The notes: a model not told the origin generated them from the letters alone. A stretch of DNA of 64,000 bases from Promethearchaeota archaeon (GCA_019057865.1 JAHLWP010000014.1:23462-87461); one strand, 5' to 3'; counted from the first letter of the stretch, positions 54,929 through 63,827 are shown. Numbers and translations are program-made.

Positions 54929-55672
54929 TTATTTATCCAATTTATCTTTAATATCAGTATAATTATGTTTAACAGGACATATCACTAATCCAAGTTCAGA
55001 GATTTTAATAATTTTCTCTCTACCTTTACGTTCTTCAGTTAAATAGCCTTTTTTAACTAAATTTTTCACAATGCGGGACAAATTCGGAAGATCCCATGAT
55101 TTATTATTATCTTCACATATTTTTAACAATTTATTCAAATTAGTTGAATCAATTTGATGAGGATTATTTCGGTTAATCTCTTTATACATGATGTTTATTA
55201 ATTCCTGTCCTTTATTGCGTGGTTCTACTAAGTTAAAGAGACTATTTTTTGTAAAATCTTGTTTATTAAAGTAAAATACTTCTTTTATTTGTAGTTTTTG
55301 GATTTGTGCTGCAATATAAAGAGCTAATTTCATTTCGAAGGTACCTGAAGTAAGATTACATATAATTTCATATTTCTTGTCTTTGACATATTTTATTAAA
55401 GCACGTAGGGTGCGTATTAATTCAATAAGATCATTCTCAACATGTATTTCTATAAGTGTATATTTGATTCTTTCATTTTCTGGAAAAATTTCTTGAGATT
55501 TATTTAATAGTTCAATTTTTTCATTAATATCCTCGTAAAAATTTTTAGATTTCTGTTCACTAACCGGTGGACTAATAAATACATACCAATTAGTTTTGGG
55601 ATTTTTACGATGTGCTACATATATCCATTTATGTAATTTTCCATAGAGCATAATTTGACATTCTTTCATCAT
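54929..55672 (-). CDS. CARF-like/wHTH protein (Csa3- or DUF6293-like)
   Basis: A 247-residue protein. The N-terminal ~150 residues form a Rossmann-like CARF domain: 'KYEIICNLTSGTFEMKLALYIAA' corresponds to the ligand loop (compare N-x-T-G-G in the neighbouring CARF protein), followed by strand EVFYF. From ~170 a winged helix occurs ('TNLNKLLKICEDNN', 'LPNLSRIVKNLVKKGYLTEE'). This is the layout of CARF-type transcription regulators such as Csa3 and of the DUF6293 family. It is likely to sense cyclic oligoadenylate or a similar nucleotide and regulate nearby defence genes. It is transcribed towards the radical SAM gene, with a 31-bp gap, so these two may be an operon. Confidence 0.72.
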   Translation of the reverse strand: MMKECQIMLYGKLHKWIYVAHRKNPKTNWYVFISPPVSEQKSKNFYEDINEKIELLNKSQEIFPENERIKYTLIEIHVENDLIELIRTLRALIKYVKDKKYEIICNLTSGTFEMKLALYIAAQIQKLQIKEVFYFNKQDFTKNSLFNLVEPRNKGQELINIMYKEINRNNPHQIDSTNLNKLLKICEDNNKSWDLPNLSRIVKNLVKKGYLTEERKGREKIIKISELGLVICPVKHNYTDIKDKLDK

Positions 55673-55855
55673 TCTAATAATATTAAAAAAGGTATATAAA
55701 TGTTGAGATCTAATGTCAATAATTTATAATATTTTAAAACTGTTGTTATTTCAGAACCATTGTCTCTTTTTTACAAACATTTAAATACTTAACTTCATAA
55801 CAATTTTTGTCATAAAAAAATCTCATCAAATTAAAAAAAAAAGGAGGTGGTTTGA

Positions 55856-55984
55856 ATGGGAAAAAATAAAATGACAAGTAAAGCTGCTAGGAGAATTCAA
55901 TCTCATGCGGATCGAACAGGTAAAAATCAAGGATTTAAATCAAGAGCCCAGAGTTCTGTGGCGAAAAATTCAAATAAAAAATAA
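55856..55984 (+). CDS. small SMP-like (seed maturation protein-type) peptide, 42 aa
   Basis: Too short for the ORF track. The product reads MGKNKMTSKAARRIQSHADR, then GKNQGFKSRAQSSVAKN and a basic tail. This matches the SMP motif seen in plant late-embryogenesis proteins and in short microbial proteins (MT..AA.RIQS....G....F..RAQS...KN). A near-perfect ribosome-binding site AAGGAGGTGG precedes the ATG. It is the first gene of a plus-strand series; the HNH-like ORF begins 2 bp after it and nrdG/nrdD follow. The function of microbial SMP peptides is not established; association with oxygen-sensitive ribonucleotide reductase is noteworthy. Confidence 0.8.
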   Translation: MGKNKMTSKAARRIQSHADRTGKNQGFKSRAQSSVAKNSNKK

Positions 55985-55986
55985 AG

Positions 55987-56196
55987 ATGGTTAATGTGTG
56001 TGAAAATAATGATAAAATCGAAGTGCATCATATTATCCCCTTCTTTAAAAATAGAAAAGATCATTCAGACATTTTAATTGGTTTATACTATAGTGCTATT
56101 CATGAAGAAGTACTAAATTTACATTTTGATGAAAAATTTATAAGTAATAATTATAAAGATAAGAATAGACTAAAATCGAAATTATGGGATGTATAA
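55987..56196 (+). CDS. short HNH-like protein
   Basis: A 69-residue protein with 'KIEVHHIIPFFKNRKDHSDILIGLYYSAIHEEV'. VHHIIP followed by a spaced H (AIHEEV) resembles the beta-beta-alpha core of an HNH endonuclease, but the zinc-binding C-x2-C pairs and the N-terminal half are missing. It may be a degenerate HNH remnant or a minimal domain. It starts 2 bp after the SMP-like gene and ends 4 bp before the ATG chosen for nrdG, so it is part of that operon. Activity is doubtful. Confidence 0.6.
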   Translation: MVNVCENNDKIEVHHIIPFFKNRKDHSDILIGLYYSAIHEEVLNLHFDEKFISNNYKDKNRLKSKLWDV

Positions 56197-56200
56197 CAAA

Positions 56201-56656
56201 ATGAAAATTGTTATAAATTCAATTGATTACAGTGGCTCTATTGTAGATGGGCCAGGGATTAGAACAGTTTTATTTGTACAAGGTTGCAAGCGAAGATGTG
56301 AAGATTGTCATAATCCTAGCACATGGGATATGGATGAAGGGATAAAATTTGACGTTGAGGATATTGTGGAAGATTTAAGAAAAAAATGTTTAAATAAGAA
56401 ACTCACCATATCTGGAGGCGAACCTCTTTTACAATACCCGGCGATTCTTGAACTGGTTAAAAGTTTAGATGGTTTTAATATCGTACTTTATACTGGTTTT
56501 GAATTTGATGATGTACCTAAAGAAATTTTATATTATCTCGATTATATCAAAGTTGGTAAATATATTAAAGAACTAAGAAGTACTATTATCCCTTTTATGG
56601 GTTCAAATAACCAAAAATTTATTGAATTAAGAGGTGGAAAAATTGAAATCAATTAA
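56201..56656 (+). CDS. nrdG: anaerobic ribonucleotide reductase activating enzyme (radical SAM)
   Basis: About 151 residues from ATG 56201 (the track's 56189 overlaps the previous gene). NrdG uses S-adenosylmethionine and a [4Fe-4S] cluster to create the glycyl radical on NrdD. The cluster motif is GCKRRCEDC (C-x3-C-x2-C) in FVQGCKRRCEDCHNPSTWD; the SAM-binding GGEPL follows (LTISGGEPLLQ). 'DYSGSIVDGPGIRTVLF' is the typical N-terminus. It overlaps nrdD by 23 bp, consistent with coupled translation. Its length matches the family. Confidence 0.93.
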   Translation: MKIVINSIDYSGSIVDGPGIRTVLFVQGCKRRCEDCHNPSTWDMDEGIKFDVEDIVEDLRKKCLNKKLTISGGEPLLQYPAILELVKSLDGFNIVLYTGFEFDDVPKEILYYLDYIKVGKYIKELRSTIIPFMGSNNQKFIELRGGKIEIN

Positions 56657-58337
56657 TTTTGAACACGCAGCTCAGCGTAAAACTTTTGTTGGGCTTGTAT
56701 ATAGTAGAGGAAGTAAAGAAATAAAAGAAACAATTCTCAACGGTTTGGAAGAAAGATTCTCAAAATTGCATAGAGAAGGCAGAATTCACATACATGATTT
56801 GGAAGCGTATGGTGAAACCTACAATTGTTTGACACCAAACATTCTAAAAGGATTCCCTTATGAAGAATATACTAATTATTCGGATTTTAAGAAAATGATA
56901 GAACTATTTAATTATTACAGACATATCATTGTTGGTTTGGGGAATGAACAATCTGGTGGAATAGCTTTTGCGAATTTTGATGAAGAAGTCGAGATTATTT
57001 ATAATAAATTAAATATCGCTAAGAATGAAATTAATTTTCAATTTCTAAGAGATTGTATTGATTCGTTCTTAAAGTGGATACATGAGGCAAGAGATCGATG
57101 TGGACAAGTACAATATTATGTTACTTTAAATCTTGGATTAGCTACGGGAGAAATCAGTAGATTTGTCACCTCGTCAGTTTTAAAATATTTTATGGCTTCG
57201 AAATATATCAGACCCAATATTATTTTTAAATTGAAAGACGGTATTAACCGTAAGAAAGGTGATAATAATTATGATTTATTTCGTATAGCAATGGAATGCA
57301 CATGTAAAAAAATGATTCCAACCTATTTTTTATGTGATTCTAACCACAATCTTAAGGTAGATCCATTTAAAATTGCACTAATGGGTTGTAGATCAAAAGT
57401 ATATCAAAACGAGTATGGTGAAGATACTACAATAGGGAGAGCTAATATTGTTTATAATACAATCAACCTTCCTAGAATTGCACTCGAAATTGATAAAAAT
57501 AACCCGAATTTAACTAAGGAAGAAAAAATCGACTTATTCAAAAAAAATTGGCTGGAAATTGCTGATGATGTTAAGGATCTTCTTTTTGATCGTTATTATA
57601 AGATTTGTAAACAAGACCCAGATGATTTTCCCCGTAATTTGCAACATAATTTAAGGATTATAGATTTAAAGAATGTAAATTCAATGGAAGAAGTGTTTAA
57701 AAATGGAACATTAGCTATTGGATTTATAGGTGTATCAGAAACAATAGAGTTGTTAACCGGGGAAGAATATTTTGCATCTGAAGAAAATCATCAGAGGGCA
57801 ATCGATCTCATAAAAATGATGAGAGATACCATTGATAAGTATAGAAAAGAATATAATATGAATTTCTCATTACTCGGAACATCGGGTGAATTTATTTCTG
57901 GTCGTTTTCCTGGCGTAGATAAGAAGTATTTCTCAAATTCTCTAATAGATAAAGGCTATTATACTAATTCATTTCATGTAGATGTTGATTCTCGACTAAA
58001 TCCTTTTGAGAAATTGAAATTTGAGGGCCCATTTCATAAATTTTGTAATGGAGGGTGTATATCATATATAGAGTTTCAATCTGCACCATTAAATAATGTT
58101 GAAGCAATTTCGGAACTAATTGAAAGCGCGATTAAATATGATGTTAATTATCTTGGATTTAATTTTCCAATGGATCGTTGCTTAGATTGTGATACAACAG
58201 GAACATTTGATGTCTGTGGAAAGTGTGGAAGCAGTAATATACTAAGAATAAGAAGGGTGTCTGGATACTTAGAAGATCTAGCATTTTTCACCCCAGGAAA
58301 AAAAGCAGAGGTTGCATATAGAAAACCAAATGTTTAA
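56634..58337 (+). CDS. nrdD: anaerobic ribonucleoside-triphosphate reductase, without ATP-cone
   Basis: This oxygen-sensitive glycyl-radical enzyme makes dNTPs. It has 567 residues from GTG 56634 (GAGGTG context), which is shorter than the usual >650 because the N-terminal ATP-cone (allosteric) domain is missing. Visible landmarks are 'REGRIHIHDLEAYGETYNCLTPN', 'IGFIGVSETIELLTGE', a C-terminal zinc site (CLDC...CGKC) and the glycyl-radical region RRVSGYLEDLAFF. It is encoded directly after its activase and before a dNMP kinase. Lack of the ATP-cone is common in phage and some archaeal enzymes and suggests reduced feedback control. Confidence 0.92.
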   Translation: MEKLKSINFEHAAQRKTFVGLVYSRGSKEIKETILNGLEERFSKLHREGRIHIHDLEAYGETYNCLTPNILKGFPYEEYTNYSDFKKMIELFNYYRHIIVGLGNEQSGGIAFANFDEEVEIIYNKLNIAKNEINFQFLRDCIDSFLKWIHEARDRCGQVQYYVTLNLGLATGEISRFVTSSVLKYFMASKYIRPNIIFKLKDGINRKKGDNNYDLFRIAMECTCKKMIPTYFLCDSNHNLKVDPFKIALMGCRSKVYQNEYGEDTTIGRANIVYNTINLPRIALEIDKNNPNLTKEEKIDLFKKNWLEIADDVKDLLFDRYYKICKQDPDDFPRNLQHNLRIIDLKNVNSMEEVFKNGTLAIGFIGVSETIELLTGEEYFASEENHQRAIDLIKMMRDTIDKYRKEYNMNFSLLGTSGEFISGRFPGVDKKYFSNSLIDKGYYTNSFHVDVDSRLNPFEKLKFEGPFHKFCNGGCISYIEFQSAPLNNVEAISELIESAIKYDVNYLGFNFPMDRCLDCDTTGTFDVCGKCGSSNILRIRRVSGYLEDLAFFTPGKKAEVAYRKPNV

Positions 58338-58364
58338 AACAATTAAATTAAGGGAGGTATTGGT

Positions 58365-58946
58365 ATGCACATAGCAATTGAAGGAGTAGATGGTGTAGGA
58401 AAAACAACGGTCTGTAAGATAATTGCGGAAAAATTAAATTTCAAATTTATTGAAAAACCATTACATTATCTTTTAGATTCCGATACCGAATTTGAAAATT
58501 ATTTTAGAATTCGTGATTATGTTAATTGTCAAGGTCATAACAAGATTTTTACTTCTTGGTTTTATGGATTAGGGAATATTTTTCTTTATCATAAATTTAA
58601 AGATGAAAATATTATTACTGACAGACACCTAGTGTCCAATTTTTATTGGAGCGGTGATGAAAGTAGCCAGGCAGTTTTTGATTGCTTGATTGATTTAATT
58701 GGTAAGCCCGACTACACGTTTTTATTATATGCAAAAGAAGGAGTGGTAACAAAAAGATTAAAAAACAGAGATAGCAATGATATGGATATTATAAAATCTT
58801 CATTAATAACTGAAGCGTATATTAAGATGGAGAAATTTTTAATAGATTACGATATGAAATATAAACTTATTGATACCACAGAACTCAATGCCAATGAAGT
58901 TGCAGATCTTATTTTGAGTTATTTATCTGAGGTTGGAATAGAATAA
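58365..58946 (+). CDS. thymidylate/deoxynucleoside-monophosphate kinase-like
   Basis: A 193-residue P-loop kinase. The Walker A motif is EGVDGVGKTT near the N-terminus, typical of Tmk-like enzymes, with the DR motif in 'ITDRHLVSNFYWSG' and the lid-like 'KEGVVTKRLKNRDSND'. It should phosphorylate a (deoxy)nucleoside monophosphate; which base is uncertain. A GGGAGG site precedes the ATG. It follows nrdD by 27 bp and its stop shares one base with the ATG of the nuclease-LRR gene, so the three are probably co-transcribed. Confidence 0.87.
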   Translation: MHIAIEGVDGVGKTTVCKIIAEKLNFKFIEKPLHYLLDSDTEFENYFRIRDYVNCQGHNKIFTSWFYGLGNIFLYHKFKDENIITDRHLVSNFYWSGDESSQAVFDCLIDLIGKPDYTFLLYAKEGVVTKRLKNRDSNDMDIIKSSLITEAYIKMEKFLIDYDMKYKLIDTTELNANEVADLILSYLSEVGIE

Positions 58947-60721
58947 TGACAAAAGTCGATATGAAATACACCAGTTTGTTTTGGAAACTGGGATTTGTTG
59001 AAGAAACTACTGATTTATATATTAAAGAATACACTGATTCTTATCGCATAGATATAGAAGCAGAAAAGCAAATAGTAAATTATGGATTTAATAATAAAAA
59101 GACTGATGATATTCCAACCACTTTGTATGAACATAAAGATTTCGTTGTATTAGAATGTGTAAACAGGTTAATTGAAAAAGGATATAAACGTGAGGATCTA
59201 CATTTAACGGGTAATGCGGATAAACTTGAAAAACCTGACATTATAGGATATGATAAATTAAACAAATCATTGTTTGCCTTTGATTGCAAACGATGGGGCA
59301 AAGATTTTGAGGAAGAATTGGCAATTATAAAAAAAGGAAAAGGTCTATTGTTCTCATACTTCAAAAACAATAAGGAAATAAAATATTTGTGTTTATATAC
59401 TTCAAGATTGGATGGTGGTCTATTAGAATATAAAAATGCAATAATATCAACCGCAAACATAAATCATGATAATTATATATATTTCTCGGGTATATTTGAA
59501 GAAAATGTAAAGCCCTACAATGCTGTTCTTTCTCTGTCAGAACAAGAGAGGCAGAACATGTTTGATAAGATAAAGACAGAAGTTTTAAAAAATTTAGATG
59601 GTAAAGAATACATAATAGAAGATGGTGTGTTGATAAAATACCAAGGAAATAGCGAACACATTAGAATTCCAAATTCTATTAAAAATATTGGGACAGGAGC
59701 ATTTTGGAATTGTACAAGCTTAGTATCCGTAGAAATACCAAATGGAATAAAAAGTATCGGTGGAGACGCATTTTATTATTGCCATAACTTAAAATCTTTA
59801 AACATTCCGAACAGTGTTCAAACTATTGGCAATGATCCGTTTGCTGACTGTCCGTTGCTTACATTAACAAACAAGAGCCCCGATTTTATTTTAGATGATG
59901 GTGTGTTATACGATAAAACAAAAACCACTATTATACACTATCCCATTAATAATATTTCAAAAACTTTTATTATCCCAAATGGAGTTATATGTATCGGAAA
60001 ACACGCATTTTATAATTGCACCAATCTTGAAAGCATTACCGTCCCTAGCAGTGTTATATGTATAGAAAACAATGTGTTTGCAGATTGTAAAAATCTTACT
60101 TTAACTAACAACAGCCCACATTTTGTTTTGGAAAACGGAGTGTTATATAATAAAGAAAAAACTCAATTAATATCTTTAATCGATCACCAATTGGAAACTC
60201 TCGATATTCCAAGCAGTGTTCTGACAATAGGAAAAAATGTTTTTTGGAATTGCTTGAATTTAAAGAGTGTTACTATTCCTAGAAGTGTTACCCGGATAGG
60301 TTACAACCCGTTTGCCGGCTGCAATTCTTTAGTGTTAAAGAATCATAGCCCTCATTTTGCTTTAGAAAACGGAGTGTTGTACAATAAAGAAAAAACAGAG
60401 ATAATCTATTGTCCAAATACCAGCATTTCAGGAACTATTGCCATACCGAGTAGCGTTACAAGCATAGGAAGGAATTCCTTTAGCTATTGCGTGAATCTTG
60501 AAACCTTAATTGTTCCAGCTGATGTAACCATTATTGAGAGGGGTGCATTTAGTGGTTGCATAAATTTATCATCTATCACAATCCCGGATAGCGTAAAATT
60601 CATTGGTAAATGGGCATTTGGTCATTGTAAAAACTTAAAAACTATTAAAATCTCAAAAAATACTGTAATAGAAGATTACGCTTTTGCTGAATGCCAAGTA
60701 AAAATAACTCTTATATCTTAA
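58946..60721 (+). CDS. PD-(D/E)XK-type nuclease fused to BspA-like leucine-rich repeats
   Basis: A 591-residue two-part protein. Residues ~1-200 look like a restriction-endonuclease fold: an early acidic helix, then KPDIIGYDKLNKSLFAFDCKRW, which fits P-D-x(n)-(D)-x-K. Residues ~225-590 are BspA-type leucine-rich repeats ('IPNSIKNIGTGAFWNCTSL', 'IPSSVTSIGRNSFSYCVNL'), interleaved with 'FVLENGVLYNKEKT' insertions. Such LRRs usually bind proteins or surfaces; a fusion to a nuclease is unusual. Its ATG overlaps the kinase stop (TAATG), and a DNA methyltransferase gene follows at 65 bp. It could be the restriction part of a new R-M-like system. No signal peptide is present. Confidence 0.78.
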   Translation: MTKVDMKYTSLFWKLGFVEETTDLYIKEYTDSYRIDIEAEKQIVNYGFNNKKTDDIPTTLYEHKDFVVLECVNRLIEKGYKREDLHLTGNADKLEKPDIIGYDKLNKSLFAFDCKRWGKDFEEELAIIKKGKGLLFSYFKNNKEIKYLCLYTSRLDGGLLEYKNAIISTANINHDNYIYFSGIFEENVKPYNAVLSLSEQERQNMFDKIKTEVLKNLDGKEYIIEDGVLIKYQGNSEHIRIPNSIKNIGTGAFWNCTSLVSVEIPNGIKSIGGDAFYYCHNLKSLNIPNSVQTIGNDPFADCPLLTLTNKSPDFILDDGVLYDKTKTTIIHYPINNISKTFIIPNGVICIGKHAFYNCTNLESITVPSSVICIENNVFADCKNLTLTNNSPHFVLENGVLYNKEKTQLISLIDHQLETLDIPSSVLTIGKNVFWNCLNLKSVTIPRSVTRIGYNPFAGCNSLVLKNHSPHFALENGVLYNKEKTEIIYCPNTSISGTIAIPSSVTSIGRNSFSYCVNLETLIVPADVTIIERGAFSGCINLSSITIPDSVKFIGKWAFGHCKNLKTIKISKNTVIEDYAFAECQVKITLIS

Positions 60722-60785
60722 GTTCGGATATACGAAATTAATATTATAAATAATAAATTTTTATGAATCAAGGTTAGGAGATTAT

Positions 60786-61898
60786 ATGAACTCTAATATT
60801 TCAAAGAAGAAGAAGGAAAATTTATTGAAAAAAATTTCAATTCTTAAAGATTTCATAAGTAAAAACACCAATGACCCTACGTTAATAGAATACCTGCTGG
60901 AGATCAAGAAAGAAATTAATGAAAAAAGATATGGGCTTCTATTTGAAGAACATATAGAAGAGATTATCAGCGCGAATAACATAATATTATCTGAAGTAAA
61001 AGAATTATCTATAGACGTAGGGGGGAATGAAAATATACTAATAGAGGGTGAAAATTTAGCAGCATTAAAGGTTTTAGAACTAGAATATCGAGGTAAAATT
61101 GACGTAATCTGCATTGATCCACCATACAATACTGGAAATAAAACTTTGAAATATAATGACTACGATTACATTGATTCCGATGATGAATATAGCCACAGTA
61201 AATGGCTCAGTTTTATGGAGAAGAGGTTAAACATTGCAAAAGAATTGTTAGTTTCAAATGGGGTAATTTTTGTTAATATTGATGAGACTCAAATAGGTTG
61301 CTTGATTTTATTGTGCGAAGAAATTTTTGGGGAGCAAAATGTAGATGTATTAATCTGGCCTAAAACAGACCCAAAATATGACAAGAATAGAGTGGAAAAA
61401 CCGATTTTTAACGTGAAAATGGCACATGAATATGTAGTAATGTGTTATAAGAACAAGACTAATACACATTTTAATAAGATGATAAGACGTCCAAATAATA
61501 GCGATTTTAAAACACCAGAACAACCATTTTATATGGAATCCATACTAAATGAGATTGGGACAACTTCATTTGCAAAAGATGAATTGCACGAAATTTTTGG
61601 CAGTAGGGATATAAATGTCACTCCAAAACCACGAAAAATGATCAAAGAATTTGTGAGAGTAGCTGCGGGACCAAATGCGATTATTTTAGATTTTTTTGCA
61701 GGCTCAGGTACGACCGGTCATGCAGTAATGGATTTGAATAAAGAAGATGGAGGAAAAAGAAAATTTATTTTGGTAACTAATAATGAGAATAACATTTGTA
61801 TAGATATTACTTATGAGCGACTTAAGAGAGTAATTTATAAAGATAATTATACAGAGAATCTAAAATACTTTAAGATTGAATCAATACAAAGACTTTAA
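60786..61898 (+). CDS. type III-like N6-adenine DNA methyltransferase (beta class)
   Basis: A 370-residue DNA methyltransferase. Motif IV DPPYNTG (CIDPPYNTGNKTLKYNDYD) is at residues ~116-122, and the SAM-binding motif I region FFAGSGTTGHAVMDLN lies near the C-terminus (~305). This order (IV before I) defines the beta class of type III Mod and related enzymes. The middle part between them, which would recognise the target, is short, so the protein is smaller than ordinary Mod (~550-650 aa). GGAG precedes the ATG. No type III Res helicase-nuclease is adjacent; the preceding LRR-nuclease may take its place. Confidence 0.88.
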   Translation: MNSNISKKKKENLLKKISILKDFISKNTNDPTLIEYLLEIKKEINEKRYGLLFEEHIEEIISANNIILSEVKELSIDVGGNENILIEGENLAALKVLELEYRGKIDVICIDPPYNTGNKTLKYNDYDYIDSDDEYSHSKWLSFMEKRLNIAKELLVSNGVIFVNIDETQIGCLILLCEEIFGEQNVDVLIWPKTDPKYDKNRVEKPIFNVKMAHEYVVMCYKNKTNTHFNKMIRRPNNSDFKTPEQPFYMESILNEIGTTSFAKDELHEIFGSRDINVTPKPRKMIKEFVRVAAGPNAIILDFFAGSGTTGHAVMDLNKEDGGKRKFILVTNNENNICIDITYERLKRVIYKDNYTENLKYFKIESIQRL

Positions 61899-61918
61899 AG
61901 TTTTAGAGGTACCCATTC

Positions 61919-62671
61919 ATGCCTGGTATTTTTGCAATCTCAGATCCCCACCTTCCCACTCAAACCCAAATAAGCAAATATGGAGCACCATCAGATTATT
62001 TTCAGCAAGTTTCAAATCATTTAGAACAAATTAATCCAGATGTTTTATTGATTGCGGGAGATTTAGTTTGGGGATCTGATATTTCCGAAATTCAAGCAGA
62101 ATTAGATCTTCTCCGAGAACTTCCGGGAAAATTAAAGTTTTTTATTGAAGGAAATCATGATATATGGGTAGATAGACTGAGTACATCCTACTCTGAAGCA
62201 CAACAAAAGATGTATGAACGTTTTTCAACTTCCAAGTTCTTTTATATAGGAGGAAGGGCTTCTATTGTTTCAATAAATTCGATCAAGGTAGGGATTTGCG
62301 GGGCGCGTGGGTTTGCATTTGATCCATATGAGAAGCCTATAGAAGATGAATTACTTTTTCGTAAAAATGAATTAGAATCATTAGATAAATCTTTATTTGA
62401 GCTTAAAAACATAATTAAAACCGAACATACAACAATTAATTTGTGTTTAATGCATTATCCTCCAACTGTTTCAGTCTTTAAAAACCATCGAATTGGAGAT
62501 GAAGAGTTTATAAAACACATTTACGATACAGAAATAATCAACAAGGTAATATTTGGTCATGTGCATATAGATGAAATTTTACGGTTATATACAAAAAAAG
62601 AAAAAATTGAACTATATTGTGCGACAATCGATCGAAATAATTATAATGCAATTAAAGTTTTTGATATTTAA
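61919..62671 (+). CDS. calcineurin-like metallophosphoesterase
   Basis: A 250-residue metallophosphoesterase. All motifs are seen: ISDPHL (D-x-H), LLIAGDLVWG (GD), EGNHDIW (GNHD), CLMHYPP and FGHVH (GHxH), which bind two metal ions. Members hydrolyse phosphodiesters or phosphomonoesters, including cyclic nucleotides; the substrate is not readable. It starts 20 bp after the methyltransferase stop, so it probably belongs to the same transcript. In this context, a role in nucleotide turnover or cOA degradation is a guess. Confidence 0.9.
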   Translation: MPGIFAISDPHLPTQTQISKYGAPSDYFQQVSNHLEQINPDVLLIAGDLVWGSDISEIQAELDLLRELPGKLKFFIEGNHDIWVDRLSTSYSEAQQKMYERFSTSKFFYIGGRASIVSINSIKVGICGARGFAFDPYEKPIEDELLFRKNELESLDKSLFELKNIIKTEHTTINLCLMHYPPTVSVFKNHRIGDEEFIKHIYDTEIINKVIFGHVHIDEILRLYTKKEKIELYCATIDRNNYNAIKVFDI

Positions 62672-62867
62672 TTTTCTAAATTAATTATAAAAGATTTTTA
62701 AATGGATTATATTGAATAAAATGAAGTAGTCTATTATATAACTCTTGAAACCATTTGCAATAATAGGCATTTCTTTCTTTTCTGTTTAAAGGAAATGAAC
62801 TCCATTATTATAAATATCAAGATTGAGAATAAGTTTCTATTATTATAAGGATGAGAAACTTATTCAA

Positions 62868-63044
62868 TTATTCTTGATATTCTTCCATAACCCTTTTTGC
62901 TACTTGATCTTTTGGTTCTATGCGCAAAGCTTGTTCAGCATAGTTTTTTGCCAATTCATGCTCTCCTAAGAACTTATATGTTAAAGCTAGATGACTTAGT
63001 GTAGAATTACTTTTTGGATCTTTCTCTAATGCTTTAATATATGC
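62868..63044 (-). pseudogene. 3' end of a TPR gene cut off by CRISPR array 2
   Basis: On the minus strand a frame without start gives 'AYIKALEKDPKSNSTLSHLA', then 'YAEQALRIEPKDQVAKRVMEE' and ends at TAA (62868-62870). Two TPR units are visible. The frame enters the first repeat of array 2 at its upstream end (63045), so the rest of the gene is missing. The gap 62672-62867 shows nothing else. Confidence 0.75.
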
Positions 63045-63045
63045 A

Positions 63046-63827
63046 TTTCAATCTTCTATTTGAAGTTAATTTCTTTGCGACTTGTTTAGCAAGACAAATG
63101 AAGCAAATATTAAGTTTACATTTCAATCTTCTATTTGAAGCTAATTTCTTTGCGACGGGATAAATATGAGAAATGGCAAAAGAGGGCTGAGAAAATTTCA
63201 ATCTTCTATTTGAAGCTAATTTCTTTGCGACGGTGTCACAATTCACAAGGTTATGGGAAACGATCTTAAATTTCAATCTTCTATTTGAAGCTAATTTCTT
63301 TGCGATATATTAATGCTTCCAATGTTAATGCTACTGCTGTATTATTTCAATCTTCTATTTGAAGCTAATTTCTTTGCGACTATAAAGATAGATAAATATA
63401 TTTATCCTTTCATAGATACATTTCAATCTTCTATTTGAAGCTAATTTCTTTGCGACGTTGGCACAATTCTTGCACATGGGGTAAAAAGAAAACATTTCAA
63501 TCTTCTATTTGAAGCTAATTTCTTTGCGACAAAGAGAAATGGCAAAAGAAGAGGGCTGAGAAATGAAATTTCAATCTTCTATTTGAAGCTAATTTCTTTG
63601 CGACATTATTTCTCATGGGATTATCCATGTGATATGAATCTATTTCAATCTTCTATTTGAAGCTAATTTCTTTGCGACAATATGCAGTGTGAGTGTTGTG
63701 GATTAGAGGGTTTTCAATTTCAATCTTCTATTTGAAGCTAATTTCTTTGCGACCTCAGATCAATTGTACTATTGCTAAAGGATATCCTGTATTTCAATCT
63801 TCTATTTGAAGCTAATTTCTTTGCGAC
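63046..63827 (-). CRISPR. CRISPR array 2, 11 repeats
   Basis: Eleven copies of the same 36-bp repeat as array 1, with ten spacers of ~38-40 bp. The left-most repeat has the GAAGTTAA variant also found in repeat 5 of array 1, and one repeat ends GCGAT. As in array 1 the conserved leader is at the right end, so transcription is leftward with repeats ending ATTGAAA. Two spacers (63157-63195 and 63531-63568) are near-duplicates. The track's minus ORF 63034-63276 is repeat translation, not a gene. Confidence 0.98.

Noticed and set aside
63034-63276. 80-aa minus-strand ORF with repeated KLASNRRLK
   Set aside because: It is the translation of CRISPR repeats of array 2 and has no independent support.
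47174-63642. Resemblance between spacer 47210-47250 (GGATTATTCATGTG) and spacer 63605-63642 (GGATTATCCATGTG) as evidence of a shared target
   Set aside because: The match is only about 14 bases with a mismatch and does not extend, so it is not strong enough without a protospacer search.
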